DNA of 64,000 bases from positions 7,784,001 through 7,848,000 of the forward strand of contig CM046294.1 of the NCBI GenBank assembly GCA_025267735.1, read 5' to 3'. The first letter of the stretch is position 1. Each line of letters starts with the position of its first letter. Below the pieces are notes generated by a model, which saw nothing but the letters and a program-made list of their open reading frames with translations, had not been told where the DNA came from and did no database searches. Origin of the DNA: Mactra quadrangularis (Eukaryota > Mollusca > Bivalvia > Venerida > Mactridae). Position numbers and translations under genes: made by a program. Shown piece after piece: positions 1 to 10,485 of the stretch.

Positions 1-821
1 ATGGAAACAATCTGAATCTTCTCATCTTGACATGTTACTGCAGCCTTGTGCTCATTAATACAACATACCCCCCATGGTTTACAATCTAAATCGCAATAAT
101 CTAGTAAGCTGAGTGTTTGTGTATCAATACGTTTCAGTTTTGTATTGTAAAAATCAGTAACAAGTAAATGGTTATCATAGGTTAGACAACAATCTTTAAA
201 AGAACCTAATGTAGAATCACCATGCATCTTGATGTTGATATCTTTACTTTCTTTAACCGTGTAAAGGTCTGTCTTCATTCTTGAAATTCTACTTACTTCC
301 CCAATACCATCTAAACCATTGATATAATCCATCAACGATTGGTTCGGAGAAAACGATAACTTGGCATAGGTTTTTTTAACTTTTTCTTTCTTGTCAACTC
401 AGTTTCTGTTATCTTTTTCTCGGCTATGTTTGAACAGACAAAATGTTGAGCTCTGTTCCCAACAGCTTTCTCTAGTTTGTCACGTACTTCTTGTAAACCA
501 TCATTGATATTCATTAAATCTGTCTTCTCTTGAAATATTTCCTTTTCAATATTCTTGTACATCTCTTCTACTTGTTTTCTCGATATCTCAGCAAGTTTCT
601 TGAGAACACTCTCCAACGTCTTTTGAAATTTTGCTACTTTTTCTAAAGCTTCATCTTTGGCATCTCTTAACATGGCTAATTGGTCATCTTTAGAACCACT
701 ACTTGTAGTCAACGATGTCATCAAATCTTTTAGGTCTGTCTGTACTTGTTTACTTCTTGAAATGTTGAATAGGGAATCGATCATACCTGGTATGAAATGT
801 ATTTGACTGTCTGGACAAGAT
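1..821 (-). CDS. Gene A exon 2 (partial, frameshifted): coiled coil plus NHL-like propeller
   Basis: This is the 3' exon of the first B-box gene. It begins at an acceptor (TTACAG on the minus strand, plus 822-824) and runs off the left edge, so the stop codon is outside the window. It is nearly identical to gene D exon 2 (46898-48251). The first part encodes the tail of B-box 2 and the coiled coil, open until about position 370. There a cluster of changes with a net 1-nt deletion relative to D (about 370-381) shifts the frame; a stop follows at 332-334, just before the propeller. The product would be a B-box/coiled-coil protein of about 277 residues. The old propeller frame continues from about 365 to 1. 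Either A is a recent pseudogene or truncated paralog, or this is an assembly error in a T-rich run. Confidence 0.75.
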
Positions 822-849
822 CTGTAATTATATAGTAAACTTTTCATAT

Positions 850-1133
850 TTTTTTGTTGGGTTTAATGTCGTAAAACACATTGTATAGGTCATATTACGG
901 CGTCCAGCGCACCTAACCTAATTTCCTGGACCCTTGTCTATAACCAGTACTCACATACCCTTCAACAAGGCCGGAAACTTCCCCATCTAACTTATCAACG
1001 CATGAAATTGACATAGTAGTCAATTTTTCATGTAAGGGTTTAACCTCCTCGGGTTGGATTCGAACCCGTATCCCTTTCGGGACACTAGATTCGAAATCCC
1101 TGTGCACTATCCAACTGCGCAACCGACCCGGGT
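850..1133 (-). mobile_element. tRNA-derived SINE in gene A intron
   Basis: On the minus strand the element starts with a tRNA-like head: box A like GCGCAGTTGGATAG and box B GGGTTCGAATCC at about 1060-1130. The body follows and it ends in a TTAAACCCAAC tail with an A run (plus strand TTTTTTTGTTGGGTTTAA at 850). A copy sits at the same intron position in B, C and D, so it inserted before the array expanded. The open frame at 913-1224 lies wholly inside it and is not a gene. Confidence 0.8.
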
Positions 1134-3305
1134 TTAATTTTTTCATAATAATTGAATACATGTCTATGGGGTAACTAAACATTATTTGCTTACACAAATA
1201 TCTGTAAAAATCTGTGTTACACATTAAAATGGTCTAAATGTTTAGAGTGAATCCTAAACTTCCTATTAGACATTTCTTGCCGACACCGATACGGACAACG
1301 GATAACAGTTACGGACAATTTACCATGTTTTGAGGGACCATGTCAAAAGTATAATGGTAAGTGTTGTGGAAACACTGCGATGACGAATCAAGACAGCTTA
1401 ACAGGAGGGGGTATTTATGATAAATTATACAGATATCAATATAATAACTACATTCTATTTTTCACATGACAAAATTAAGCAGATACACGTAATGTCAAAT
1501 TCTACGACCAGCCAACTGACCACTTATGCCCAATTTCTTTACATTACCCAAGTGTTATATCGTGAATTAACACAAGATATAACACCCGGTGTGTTTCTTT
1601 ACCTTCGAAATAGTTTAATCCTCACTTATAATCCAGTTAGGAAATGATCAGAGTGTATTTGGTAAAGTGCGTTTCTTTAAAAATTCTCAGATTAACTCTG
1701 GGTTATTTGCCTATTGTTAAAATAATCCTACTATAGGGGTGGTTTAATTCGAGTGTAGATTGGAATCTGAACTGAAATACTGATCAATTCGATGAATGCT
1801 GCTGCTGTGGAGCATAGAGTGGTATGTTATCACCTGTTGAACAAGGGATATCATTACTTAATGATCTTTGAAGCTTTAAAATTTAGTTTGATGGATGGGT
1901 ATGGTCATGTTGTGGAAGGGGAATGTTTTATATGCTAGCGTTCTTTGGTAAAATAATTAAATTTAAGGTTCCAAGCCGCGTAAATGTACAGCCATTCCAA
2001 ATGTTATCTTGTCGGTAATTTGTAAAATAAACTCACCCATACTAACTCTACATATCAACTACAAAATATATTTATCCAATCGAATTGATACAATGTGTTT
2101 TGTATGATTTCTAGTAAAATGTAATTTTGTCTGAAACTTTGTTTATGTTGTTTCTAGCGTTAAAAAAATCGAAACCGAAAGTAGAAATTAATCGTCGGTG
2201 CTAAACGTAATAATTCGACCATAAAAGTTTAAGTTAGTCGTAGATACTACCTACAAATGGTTTTATGTAATTCTAAAAATAGTTAAGATAATGAATTCTT
2301 GAATTCTATCAAAAGAACGGGTATATTTCTCTTTTTTAAAGACACTATTAGACACCAGAAGAACAATTATTATGTTGTGAAGTAATTAAATTCGCATCTA
2401 TATACCTCAGGTTTCCTAAATTGCACTATATCCATAGACTCACAAGGAGCACCAGCGGCATTTAAAAATGTGCGTCGGATTTTCAGCAAACGTTTCAACG
2501 AGAGTCTTAAAATACTGTAAAAATGATTTATAAAGTGAGGATCGAATATATTTTTATTAAGTTGGAATATTATTTTAAGACAAATGTTTATACATGATTA
2601 ACAGTTTATTTGTTTTTTATATTAATAACATTTGTACATGTATGAGGGATAAAGTATGAAATAAAAGATGGCAAAACTATAAAATAAAAGATGACAAAAC
2701 ATGCATATCAGAAGAATAAATATTGAATTTGAACAAATTACTATATTCAGACAAAATAAATTCTAATCTTTATTATTAAACGTATTTTCCATCAACATAT
2801 TGTACGATTATATTGAACTGTCCGATTGCATAATTACACGGTTATCACACACTGCATATATTAATTTCCGCGCTCTATTTATAGAATTTTGCAGTAAAAA
2901 TACAATAGATAAGTTAATTTAGTGTCAAAATCTAACATGACTGAATAGTCGTGCGGTTTAAGTGAAACGCTACACAACTTATACTTTTGAAATGCCGGTT
3001 GCTAGATTGAATCTAAGGATGTCATTTTTCACTTTTTTTCTTCGCATTGTTAGCATCTTTTTTATTTTCTGAAAATTGTGTTTTGTTTTATTCAGTGTCT
3101 TTTGGAAATAGAAATGTTGAAATACTATAAAACTAATAATTAAAAAAGTCATTTAGTTTCACTGGCAGTGTCAGTTCCGCTACTGTTATATTCTCTTGAA
3201 GGGAAATCGACAAAATTTATAATTTGTTAAAATAAACTTTGAAACATTATTGTGTTTTGCGCAATCCGACAATAATAAAAGGAAGAAAAAAATAAAAAAA
3301 ATTCT

Positions 3306-3376
3306 ATCGGGATTCGAACCCACGACAAAAAGGTTTGCTCACTGACCGTTTTACCACTCGACCACACAAACCGAGA
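3306..3376 (-). repeat. tRNA-like segment inside element 1
   Basis: The minus strand reads GGTCGAGTGGTAAAAC (D-arm/box A-like) and then GTGGGTTCGAATCCCG (box B/T-arm), followed by T-rich DNA (AATTTTTTTTATTTTTT). The acceptor stem pairs poorly, so this is a tRNA pseudogene or a SINE head rather than a working tRNA. The same segment occurs at 50739-50809. Confidence 0.5.
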
Positions 3377-4519
3377 TAATCATTAAAAGTCAAATATGAC
3401 ACATCTGTGTTATGAGCTCTACGTGAACTACCGACGATATCCGAGCATTAAATATACAGTGTTATGTGACGTTTTAATTTATGCAATCGGACAGTTCAAT
3501 ATAATCGTACAATACCAGTACATTCTTGTGATGTCATCAACGTTCGTATTGACAACATAGTCACATAGCCACCTAAGATGAGCATTTTCAATTGATTCAC
3601 GTGAATTTTGGTGAGTGAATCTCTGCTCGTGTCAATTATTTTCTACACTCGAATTAATCTTGGATTTGCTAATTTTTTAAAAGAAACGCAATAGAAATAA
3701 CCCCGAATTCAAAACAATCTAAGATTATATAGCGGGTTAGCAAACCCGGAATTTGTCGGGAGTTAATCCTCCAGTAAAGAAATTGGGCATTAGAAGTGAG
3801 TTTCATATATGGCTACGCACTAGTCATATCATAAGGCACGTGGGTCTTGTGGATCGTAGATATATTTTTAACTGCAGTAACATTTAACTGATTTTGTTTT
3901 AAAGACACTGATCTAAAATGGAAACATGTATGAAACGCTGTTTTACACATTATATCAAAATATTACTTACTGGCCATCGTTTTAATTGCTACTAATTTAA
4001 TCTTAGTTCTTGAATAAACGTTTTTACAGTTCGCGGCTGCGGCGTGGACATTTATTTTAGCTTACAGGAAAATTAACACAGTACATGTACTATATTATAT
4101 AGACACGCTATTTTACCTGACTCACAAGTTTCCCGTGAAATCGTTGGTTTGAATCGGTAAAATTTTGTTAGGTCATGAGTATTTTTGTTTGTTTCCTGAC
4201 CATTATTGTTACGGAAGAAACGTGAGGTAAATTTCTGCAAGGAAGAGAGCATTATGATATTACGCGCGTATCGTGCACATCCTACACGTTGGGCAGACGT
4301 CTTAGTAGATGTCAAGTCGAGTCTAAATGCATTGCCTGAACCCTTACAATAGTGCAAAATATAAATAAGTAAAACTAAACTTAAAAAATCCCGATATAAA
4401 GTTTCAATTTTAAATTAAAGTGCAGTTCACAGAAATAAATACCAATACGTGTGCATTTTTCAATGTAAATTCATAACATGATCTGACACTGAACAACTTC
4501 ATTTATATTTCAGATATAG

Positions 4520-4790
4520 ATTTGCTCCAGTTCGCCAGTATGTAAATCAGCCAGCTCTGATAGATGAAACGAATGAAAAAAAACATGTTAAACCAACAAC
4601 TGGATAGAGCTGGAGATCAACCTGTCATTAACCCTGATTCTACTGGCAACCAGGTCAGCAGATAGACGTGATGATGTCGCTCCTGAACTCAGTGACCAAA
4701 CAGATGAACCCCCGAGACAGTGGAGACGTGTCAGTGACCTCATTAGAGAAAGTCAAGAACTACATTTATAACAGTTTCGTGGTAAACACT
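4520..4790 (+). pseudogene. Exon-like, GC-richer fragment inside element 1
   Basis: After a TTTATATTTCAG acceptor-like site the base composition becomes visibly less AT-rich. Two overlapping frames are open for about 50-65 codons, one containing the residues DSGDVSVTSLEKVKNY and another containing DEPPRQWRRVSDLIRES. Neither frame is open across the whole block. An AATAAAATC poly(A)-like signal follows at about 4848. It looks like a captured, decayed gene end carried by the element. Family not recognised. An identical block is at 51950-52222. Confidence 0.3.
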
Positions 4791-4993
4791 TTTCCAATTT
4801 TAAGACACTATGGACTGGACTAGTTCCTTGTATTGTACATATTGGAATAAAATCATAATGCCTTTTGATACTTTGTGTTTTCTTTAAAAGATTCATGTCA
4901 ATAATATTTTGGATTGGCCATTTTATTGCTTAGTACTTAATACTATTGAAACGGCCCCTCAATGTTATCTGTATAAGTAAGAAATCTCTATTA

Positions 4994-6735
4994 GACATTT
5001 CTTGCCGACACCGATACGGACAACGGATAACAGTTGCGGACAATTTACCATGTTTTGAGGGACCATGTCAAATGTATAATGGTTTATGTTGCGTAAACAC
5101 TGCAAGGACGAATCAAGACAGCTTAACAGGAGGGTGTATTTATTATAAATCATACAACTAAATTTTATTTTTCACTTGACAAAATTAAGCCTAATGTTTT
5201 CCTTCTGCAGACCAACGCAGTCCATGTTTTTACTGTTTACGACAACATATACCGTGTCTCCAAAGAGACCCAATAGCTTTGTAGGTCTACACTTTTAGCT
5301 TGCAAATATCATGTTCTACAGTAACGCGGTATTGTTTAATCAACGTGTTTAATTTCCGTCATTTGTGTACCATGAGTGGATCCTTGCGTGCCAATTAGGC
5401 AGTAGTGTACTGTGTCATTTATTGGTTCTTGGTTTGGATATATTTTTTCTCTCAGTAAGCAAACATCTTCAGGGAATGATATTCGATGCATTGACCCATA
5501 CATACTGCTGTGCATCATTTAAGTGACCACGGTAACCGCTTTCAACATAACTAATTATTCCTTTAGTATCGGTTATAACTTTTTATGTATACAGTGATGG
5601 CGGCGATGTCCGAAATAATATAAGTATTTAGGTTCAACTTTGGGTCTATAAATCCGATATGACAACCTCATGACATCAATAAGCGTCATAAACTATACAT
5701 ATGGTGAGTTATTGGTGTTTGAATTAGAGTTACTAAAACTATGAGAAAATGTCAAATTCTACGACTAGCCAACTAACCACTTAGAAGTGAGTTTCATATC
5801 TGGCGACGCACTAGTCATATAATAAGGCACGTGGGTCTCGTGGATCGTAAATATATCGTTCAACTACTGTAACATTTAACTCATTTTGTTCAAAAGACAC
5901 TGATCTAAAATGGAAACATATATGAAACGTTGTTTTATACATTATATCAAAAAATTACTTACTGGCCATCGTTTTAATTGCTACTTATTTAATCTTAGTT
6001 CTTGAATGAACTTTTTATCACAGTTCACGGCTGCTATTTGCGTGAACATTTTTTTAGCTCACAGGAAAATTAACACAGTACTATATTATATAGACCGGCT
6101 ATTTTACCTGACTCACAAGTTTCTCGAGAAATCGTTGGTAAATTTTTGTAAGGTCATGAGTATTTTATGTTTTGTTTGAGGACCATTATTGTTACGGAAG
6201 AAACGTGCGTAGATTTTTGCAAGGAATAGATCATTACGATATAGCATGCGTATCATGAAAATCTTACACGTTGGACAGACGTCTTAGAAGATGTCAAGTC
6301 GAATCATTATCTAAATGTTAGTATTGCCTGAACCTATACAATAGTGCCAAAAATATGAGAACAACTAAACTAATAAATTCCCGATATCAAATTTAAGTTT
6401 TAAATTAAAGTGCAGTTCACAGATATAAATACCGATACGTGTGCATTTTTCAATGTACTTTCATAACATGATTTGACACTAAACAACATCATTTATATTT
6501 CAGACATATTTTATTTATTTTTAAGGCACTATGGACTGGACTTGTTCCTTTTATTGTACATTTTAGAATAAAAGCATAGTGCCTTTTTATATTTTGTGTT
6601 TTCTTTTCAAGATTCATGTCAATAATACTTTGGATTGGCCGTTTTATTGCTTAGTACTTTATACTATTGAGACGGTCCCTCAATTCTAAACTTTATCTCC
6701 TGTTCGTGTCCGTATCTGTATAAGTAAGAAATCTC
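4994..6735. mobile_element. Inverted-repeat element 2 in intron A (about 1.7 kb)
   Basis: This is a shorter relative of element 1, placed head-to-tail after it and sharing the TATTA junction at 4989-4993; TATTA follows again at 6736-6740. The left 150 bp resemble 1269-1415. The right 0.9 kb (5786-6720) resembles 3795-4985, including GGCACTATGGACTGGAC and the AATAAAA-like signal. The terminal inverted repeat is GACATTTCTT on the left and GAGATTTCTT on the right, extending to a shared GAGGGACC about 65 bp in. Confidence 0.6.
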
Positions 6736-6950
6736 TATTAAAAGCCTACAAACTATCAATTTAAATAACCTTACTATTTACCCTTTATTGTGTTAATGCA
6801 ATAAATCTTATATTATATGTAAGCTATGACCTAGACGGCTTATAAATATGTGCTATTTTTTCGTTGTCGTACAACATTACGCACCAAAAATAACAGAACA
6901 TATTATTATGGAACGTTTTTAGAAAATCTATATTTAGAACAGTATCATAC

Positions 6951-7294
6951 CTGTGATTTTTCGAAATACAAATACTGCATCCAACAACGTCGTGGTGTTC
7001 ACAATACATATCCAACACTTTTCCTTGATGAATGTTACATCTTTCAGTAGGAATTTCAAGACGTTTTGGCTGTTGATTTCCAGCCTGATTCCCCTGACCA
7101 ACGTCCAGTAGATTGTGATTTTTCAAAGCCGGAAATCTTGAATGTAGATCTGTACATTCTTGACAACAATATCCCGAACATTCTACACAATATCTTACAG
7201 CCTCTGACGTTCTGTTGGCTTCATCACATGCTGTACATATAAAATCAAAAGTCTCTTCAGAACATTTAGATAAAGAGCTACCTCCAGTAGCCAT
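6951..7294 (-). CDS. Gene A exon 1: two B-box zinc fingers, RING-less TRIM-like protein
   Basis: The start codon is at 7294-7292 and the exon ends at a GTATGAT donor. It encodes 114 codons plus two bases. The first B-box (about residues 19-62) has the CxxC, YCVEC, CCQEC and HSRF cysteine/histidine pattern. The second B-box (from about residue 85) has CNIH, MYCEHH and GCSIC, and is finished by exon 2. There is no RING ahead of it, so ubiquitin ligase activity cannot be assumed. From about 6961 upward it resembles gene C exon 1, whereas everything downstream of the donor resembles gene D, which makes A a chimera. B-boxes in TRIM proteins bind zinc and mediate assembly; the partner here is unknown. 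Confidence 0.85.
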
Positions 7295-7310
7295 TTTGAT
7301 CTTTAAACTA

Positions 7311-7323
7311 CACTTTCGGTTTC
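7311..7323 (-). promoter_or_regulatory. ISRE/IRF-like box upstream of gene A
   Basis: The minus strand reads GAAACCGAAAGTG, fitting the GAAANNGAAA core of interferon-stimulated response elements. It lies 17 bp upstream of the start codon, so it may sit in the 5' UTR or core promoter. A TATA-like ATAAATATA lies further upstream on the minus strand (about 7378-7386). Function is inferred from the motif only. Confidence 0.45.
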
Positions 7324-8244
7324 GAGGTGATTGTGAAATACTTTAACCCATATTTACTGCCAGGTGCACGCTGAACTATATTTATCATCGCGTCGTCTGA
7401 TATTTAACTTAGATGCGCTTTGGTGAATATGGCTTATCCGCTTAATTTTACATCAATTGAAATAGTCATGTAAATGCGATTTCTTCAAAAGACGATATCC
7501 AGAAGATTTAAATGTTTTATGAGAATAATATTTTAAAGTATCTTGGTAACAACATTTAGTTTATTGAATATTAATTTATATGATTGAAGGGAGAAAACCT
7601 ATTTTGGTAAACTTTATTGTTTAGCTTATTTATCTCAACAAGTTAGCTCTCTTTAACAAAAGTGTATATGTATTGCAGCTATAAGATTTAAATGGTAGAT
7701 TTTTTATTTGCTGCATTAATGAGATTATACTTCACTATTATTCATTCTAAAATTACATGTATGTTGTCTCTTTATCACAGATGATAAGTGTATTTTAGAA
7801 GATTGACCTAACTAAACACATGATATATGCTGCATTCATTCTAAAATTATGTTGTCTCTTATAATTTTGAAAATTGATCACACTAAACACTTCATTTTAT
7901 TAAGACATACTATGACTGAGCGAAGGTCGTGATCAGAATTAAACTATTGATTAATAGTACAGGAATACTCAATGTCTTAGGTCTTAATCATTCTTATGCC
8001 AGTAATTGTAGAACTACATCCCTATGTACATATCCCAATGCAAGTCCTCATATTTAAGCAACATTATAACATACATTCATAGTTAAACTTCCGGTTACAT
8101 AGTCAGTTACGTAACGTCAGAACGGCAGTCAGCATTATTTTTGCTTCCCTGACACAGAATGATTTACGTTACGTCAACAAGTAAATTACAAACACGTTGA
8201 CGCGAACCCCCAATCTTATGCTACAGTCCCATAAACATACAAAT
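7324..8244. other. Upstream region of gene A
   Basis: The first 120 bp are conserved with the upstream regions of B, C and D and are the likely promoter. Further out, at 7760-7850, lies one copy plus a partial copy of the 88-bp unit that is expanded at 34561-35000. The rest is AT-rich with no gene seen. Confidence 0.5.
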
Positions 8245-8250
8245 AGCCGT

Positions 8251-8544
8251 GAGGGGCTCCGTACAGGCGCCGTGGAATCAAGCTCCGCAAAGACCCGTAC
8301 GAACTCTTGCGTACCCGTACGGACTGTTACGTTTTTAGAAGGGTCCGTGAGATGAACCCAGGATACCCGTATTAGTTTCAAAGTCAAATTGTGAACAAAA
8401 TCGTGGCCGAGTATGGATTAAACTTGCATATCTCCCAGTTACGACTGCGTACGGGTGTGTTGTTTTATGCCATGTGCGTACCGTCACCTGAATACGCAAG
8501 GCGTCCCACGGCCTACGACTGTCTGCACGTACGGGTCCGCAACA
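8251..8544. mobile_element. GC-rich 294-bp insertion with 6-bp target duplication
   Basis: AGCCGT flanks it on both sides (8245-8250 and 8545-8550), and unit B shows the unfilled site (AGTCGT at about 21656). The ends are imperfectly inverted (GGGGCTCCGTACAGGC against GCGGACCCGTACGTGC). The interior is rich in CCGTACGG and ACCCGTACG words, unlike the AT-rich surroundings. The small open frame at 8169-8387 is a by-product. A near-identical copy is at 35401-35694. Confidence 0.6.
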
Positions 8545-8550
8545 AGCCGT

Positions 8551-10203
8551 ATTGTACGTAGATACCTATTTATCAGAGATCAACCTAAAAATACAGAGTT
8601 AATTAGACTTCTAAAATAAACCTGGACTAGTGCTAAACTCATGTAAGAACTCTGAAAGCGGCTCTCTGGACATGTTATGCTTGTACCTACGTTAGATTCC
8701 AACGTTTATTATGTGTAAACAATTCAGTATCATGATAAAACGTTACTGACTAGTGCTTATTGTTCTTTATTCTTTCTAGAACTCCTTGTGTTTTAAAGGT
8801 TCATACACCCCACTATCAAGATACGGTATATATGCAGCGTACCTCTCGCGTCTCCTTTTAAGCCGTACCTGGTCTTAAGCAGGGCATAATAAAAGAACTA
8901 CATAACCATTAGATCAATGTAAAACTCAAAGGCGATCGTAGTGGGTCCAAGAAAAATTGCTTCATGTTACTTTAAAATGGCTTACAGTTGAGAAGATACA
9001 TTTTAAAAATTTCAGGGGGCCCGGTCCCCCGCTTGAGTCGCCTATGTATAAATTTATTGAATGAACTTCTAGATCCCTGCAACATCGATGCTGATCAATA
9101 AGACTCTTGTATTTGTTTGAATATAGGGTCTGCGTCTAGCTCTATTCGGAAAGGGTGTGAAAGAATATGACTGGGACCTGGGTCCAGAAAGTTCAGACAG
9201 CTTGTAATCTATCAAATAGATATAAACTAGATCTAGAAGTACATGTCGATTTAAATCTATCTCATTACGATCATTGTGATACCAAATAATTCATTGAGAA
9301 GGCATTGGTAGAGCTTCAAGAACTGAACCCGGATACAAGTTCAATTTGGATGTTGTTGAAATGCTCTGGTAAGCCTGTATAACGATTAGGTACTGCCTAT
9401 TTTAGTCCTGCTATAAGGGACATTAGTCAGTTATTTCCCCTTGCATACTCTTCACAGAGGTAGGCCCAATCAGTTGGATTACTCTGATTTTACCCTTACT
9501 TTTTAATGTCAATCAGCCACAATTAATCTTAATAAAACTTTTTTGTAAATAATTTAATTTGTTTAAAAATCAAGCCAAGTTTTTTTTAGGGTAAAGAAAC
9601 ACTCCTATTAATATAGTCATTAACAAGAAAGATATTAGATGAAATAATGTATTATCCATTCATGGGACTTCAATGATAAAGTCCGAGGATTCCAACTGAT
9701 AGGACCAATTGGATTGCTATAAATTTTATCAAGGGAAGATAACTGACAAAATACCCTCTTTCATTATCCCTTCTACCCCCTCTTACATTAATATTGTGTT
9801 GACTCACGTTTTATCATGCGACTCGTGCATTGGATGACAATTGATTTTAGACATATCAAATTTATACTATTTTATTTTAGCTCGATTGTGAAAAAAAAAT
9901 CTTACAACTTAGATTTATCACTTTCAATTCAGTTTTCTGCTGATTCCCCAGTACTGAGCTAGTAGGACAACGTGTCTTACTCAATGAAACTTTTGATGGG
10001 ATTGGTACCAACGCGGAGGTGGCTATCCAATTATTAACGGTCCAAGGCCGTTAACTCTAAGCCACGCCCGCTCCTAAACACATATGACAAACCCACAGAG
10101 TCATTCAGTAAGATTAGGCCCGCTACATTGTACATAATATGAAACCCGATTTTATGGTCGAACTTATTATTCTTCCTTTCAACCAAAGCTGATATAATTC
10201 CTA
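8551..10203. other. Intergenic, with an exon-like repeated block at 8775-8895
   Basis: At 8775-8895 a TTCTTTCTAG acceptor-like site precedes a block that recurs, diverged, at about 21890, 35925, 55995 and, more remotely, at 17550, 29460 and 44660. Reading frames are not kept between copies, so it is at best a decayed terminal exon. The remainder is AT-rich and nearly identical to 35701-37353. No gene seen. Confidence 0.4.
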
Positions 10204-10485
10204 GGCGGATCTAGCATGTGACAGGGGGTCCGTACCCCTCCCCCCTCCTAGAATTTGGAAAATGTACCTGTTCATTAGTGTATTTCTTGACTGCAAGTCA
10301 TTTTTATGTAGCACGAAGCAATTTTTCTCGATGCTTAACATTGATGTAATGGTTATGTGTTTTTTATTATTAATATGTTGCATTTTTTCTGCAAACTGTG
10401 TATTAATGTGGTTGTGGTTCGAACGTTCTGATCCCCCGCCTTGAAAAGTTCGGAACCCCCTCGAAAAAAATCCTGGGTCCGCCCA
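10204..10485. mobile_element. MITE with GGCGGATCTAG-type inverted ends
   Basis: The left end is AGGCGGATCTAG; the right end, reverse-complemented, is GGGCGGACCCAGGA. The flanks carry short TAATT-like repeats. The minus-strand frame across it (10201-10497) is the usual artefact of this repeat type, rich in Gly and reading ADPGFFSRG. An identical copy is at 37354-37635. Confidence 0.65.

Larger units (their letters stand above)
1269..4988. mobile_element. Inverted-repeat element 1 in intron A (about 3.7 kb)
   Basis: Flanked by TATTA on both sides (1264-1268 and 4989-4993). The left end reads GACATTTCTTGCC. The right end, reverse-complemented, reads GAGATTTCTTAC, and an imperfect terminal inverted repeat continues for roughly 80-100 bp; the right arm has a short deletion relative to element 2. 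It is absent from the introns of B and C, where CCTAAACTCCCTATT runs straight into the exon 1 side. No transposase was seen. Inside are a tRNA-like segment (3306-3376) and an exon-like block (4520-4790). A TE superfamily was not assigned. Confidence 0.6.
822..6950 (-). other. Intron 1 of gene A, about 6.1 kb
   Basis: GT donor at plus 6950 (minus GTATGAT) and AG acceptor at plus 822. The intron is phase 2: exon 1 ends in AG of an Arg codon completed by the first base of exon 2. It contains a tRNA-derived SINE next to exon 2 and two tandem inverted-repeat elements (1269-4988 and 4994-6735). These explain why it is ten times longer than the 0.6-kb introns of genes B and C. It matches the intron of gene D almost base for base. 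Confidence 0.8.

Noticed and set aside
913..1224. 103-codon minus-strand frame (copy at 48344-48655)
   Set aside because: It lies inside a tRNA-derived SINE, and its sequence translates the tRNA-like head and SINE body.
3306..3376. Possible functional tRNA
   Set aside because: Box B is good but the acceptor stem does not pair properly; it is copied within a repeat element.
8169..8387. 72-codon minus-strand frame (copy at 35319-35537)
   Set aside because: Half of it is the GC-rich insertion; unit B lacks it.
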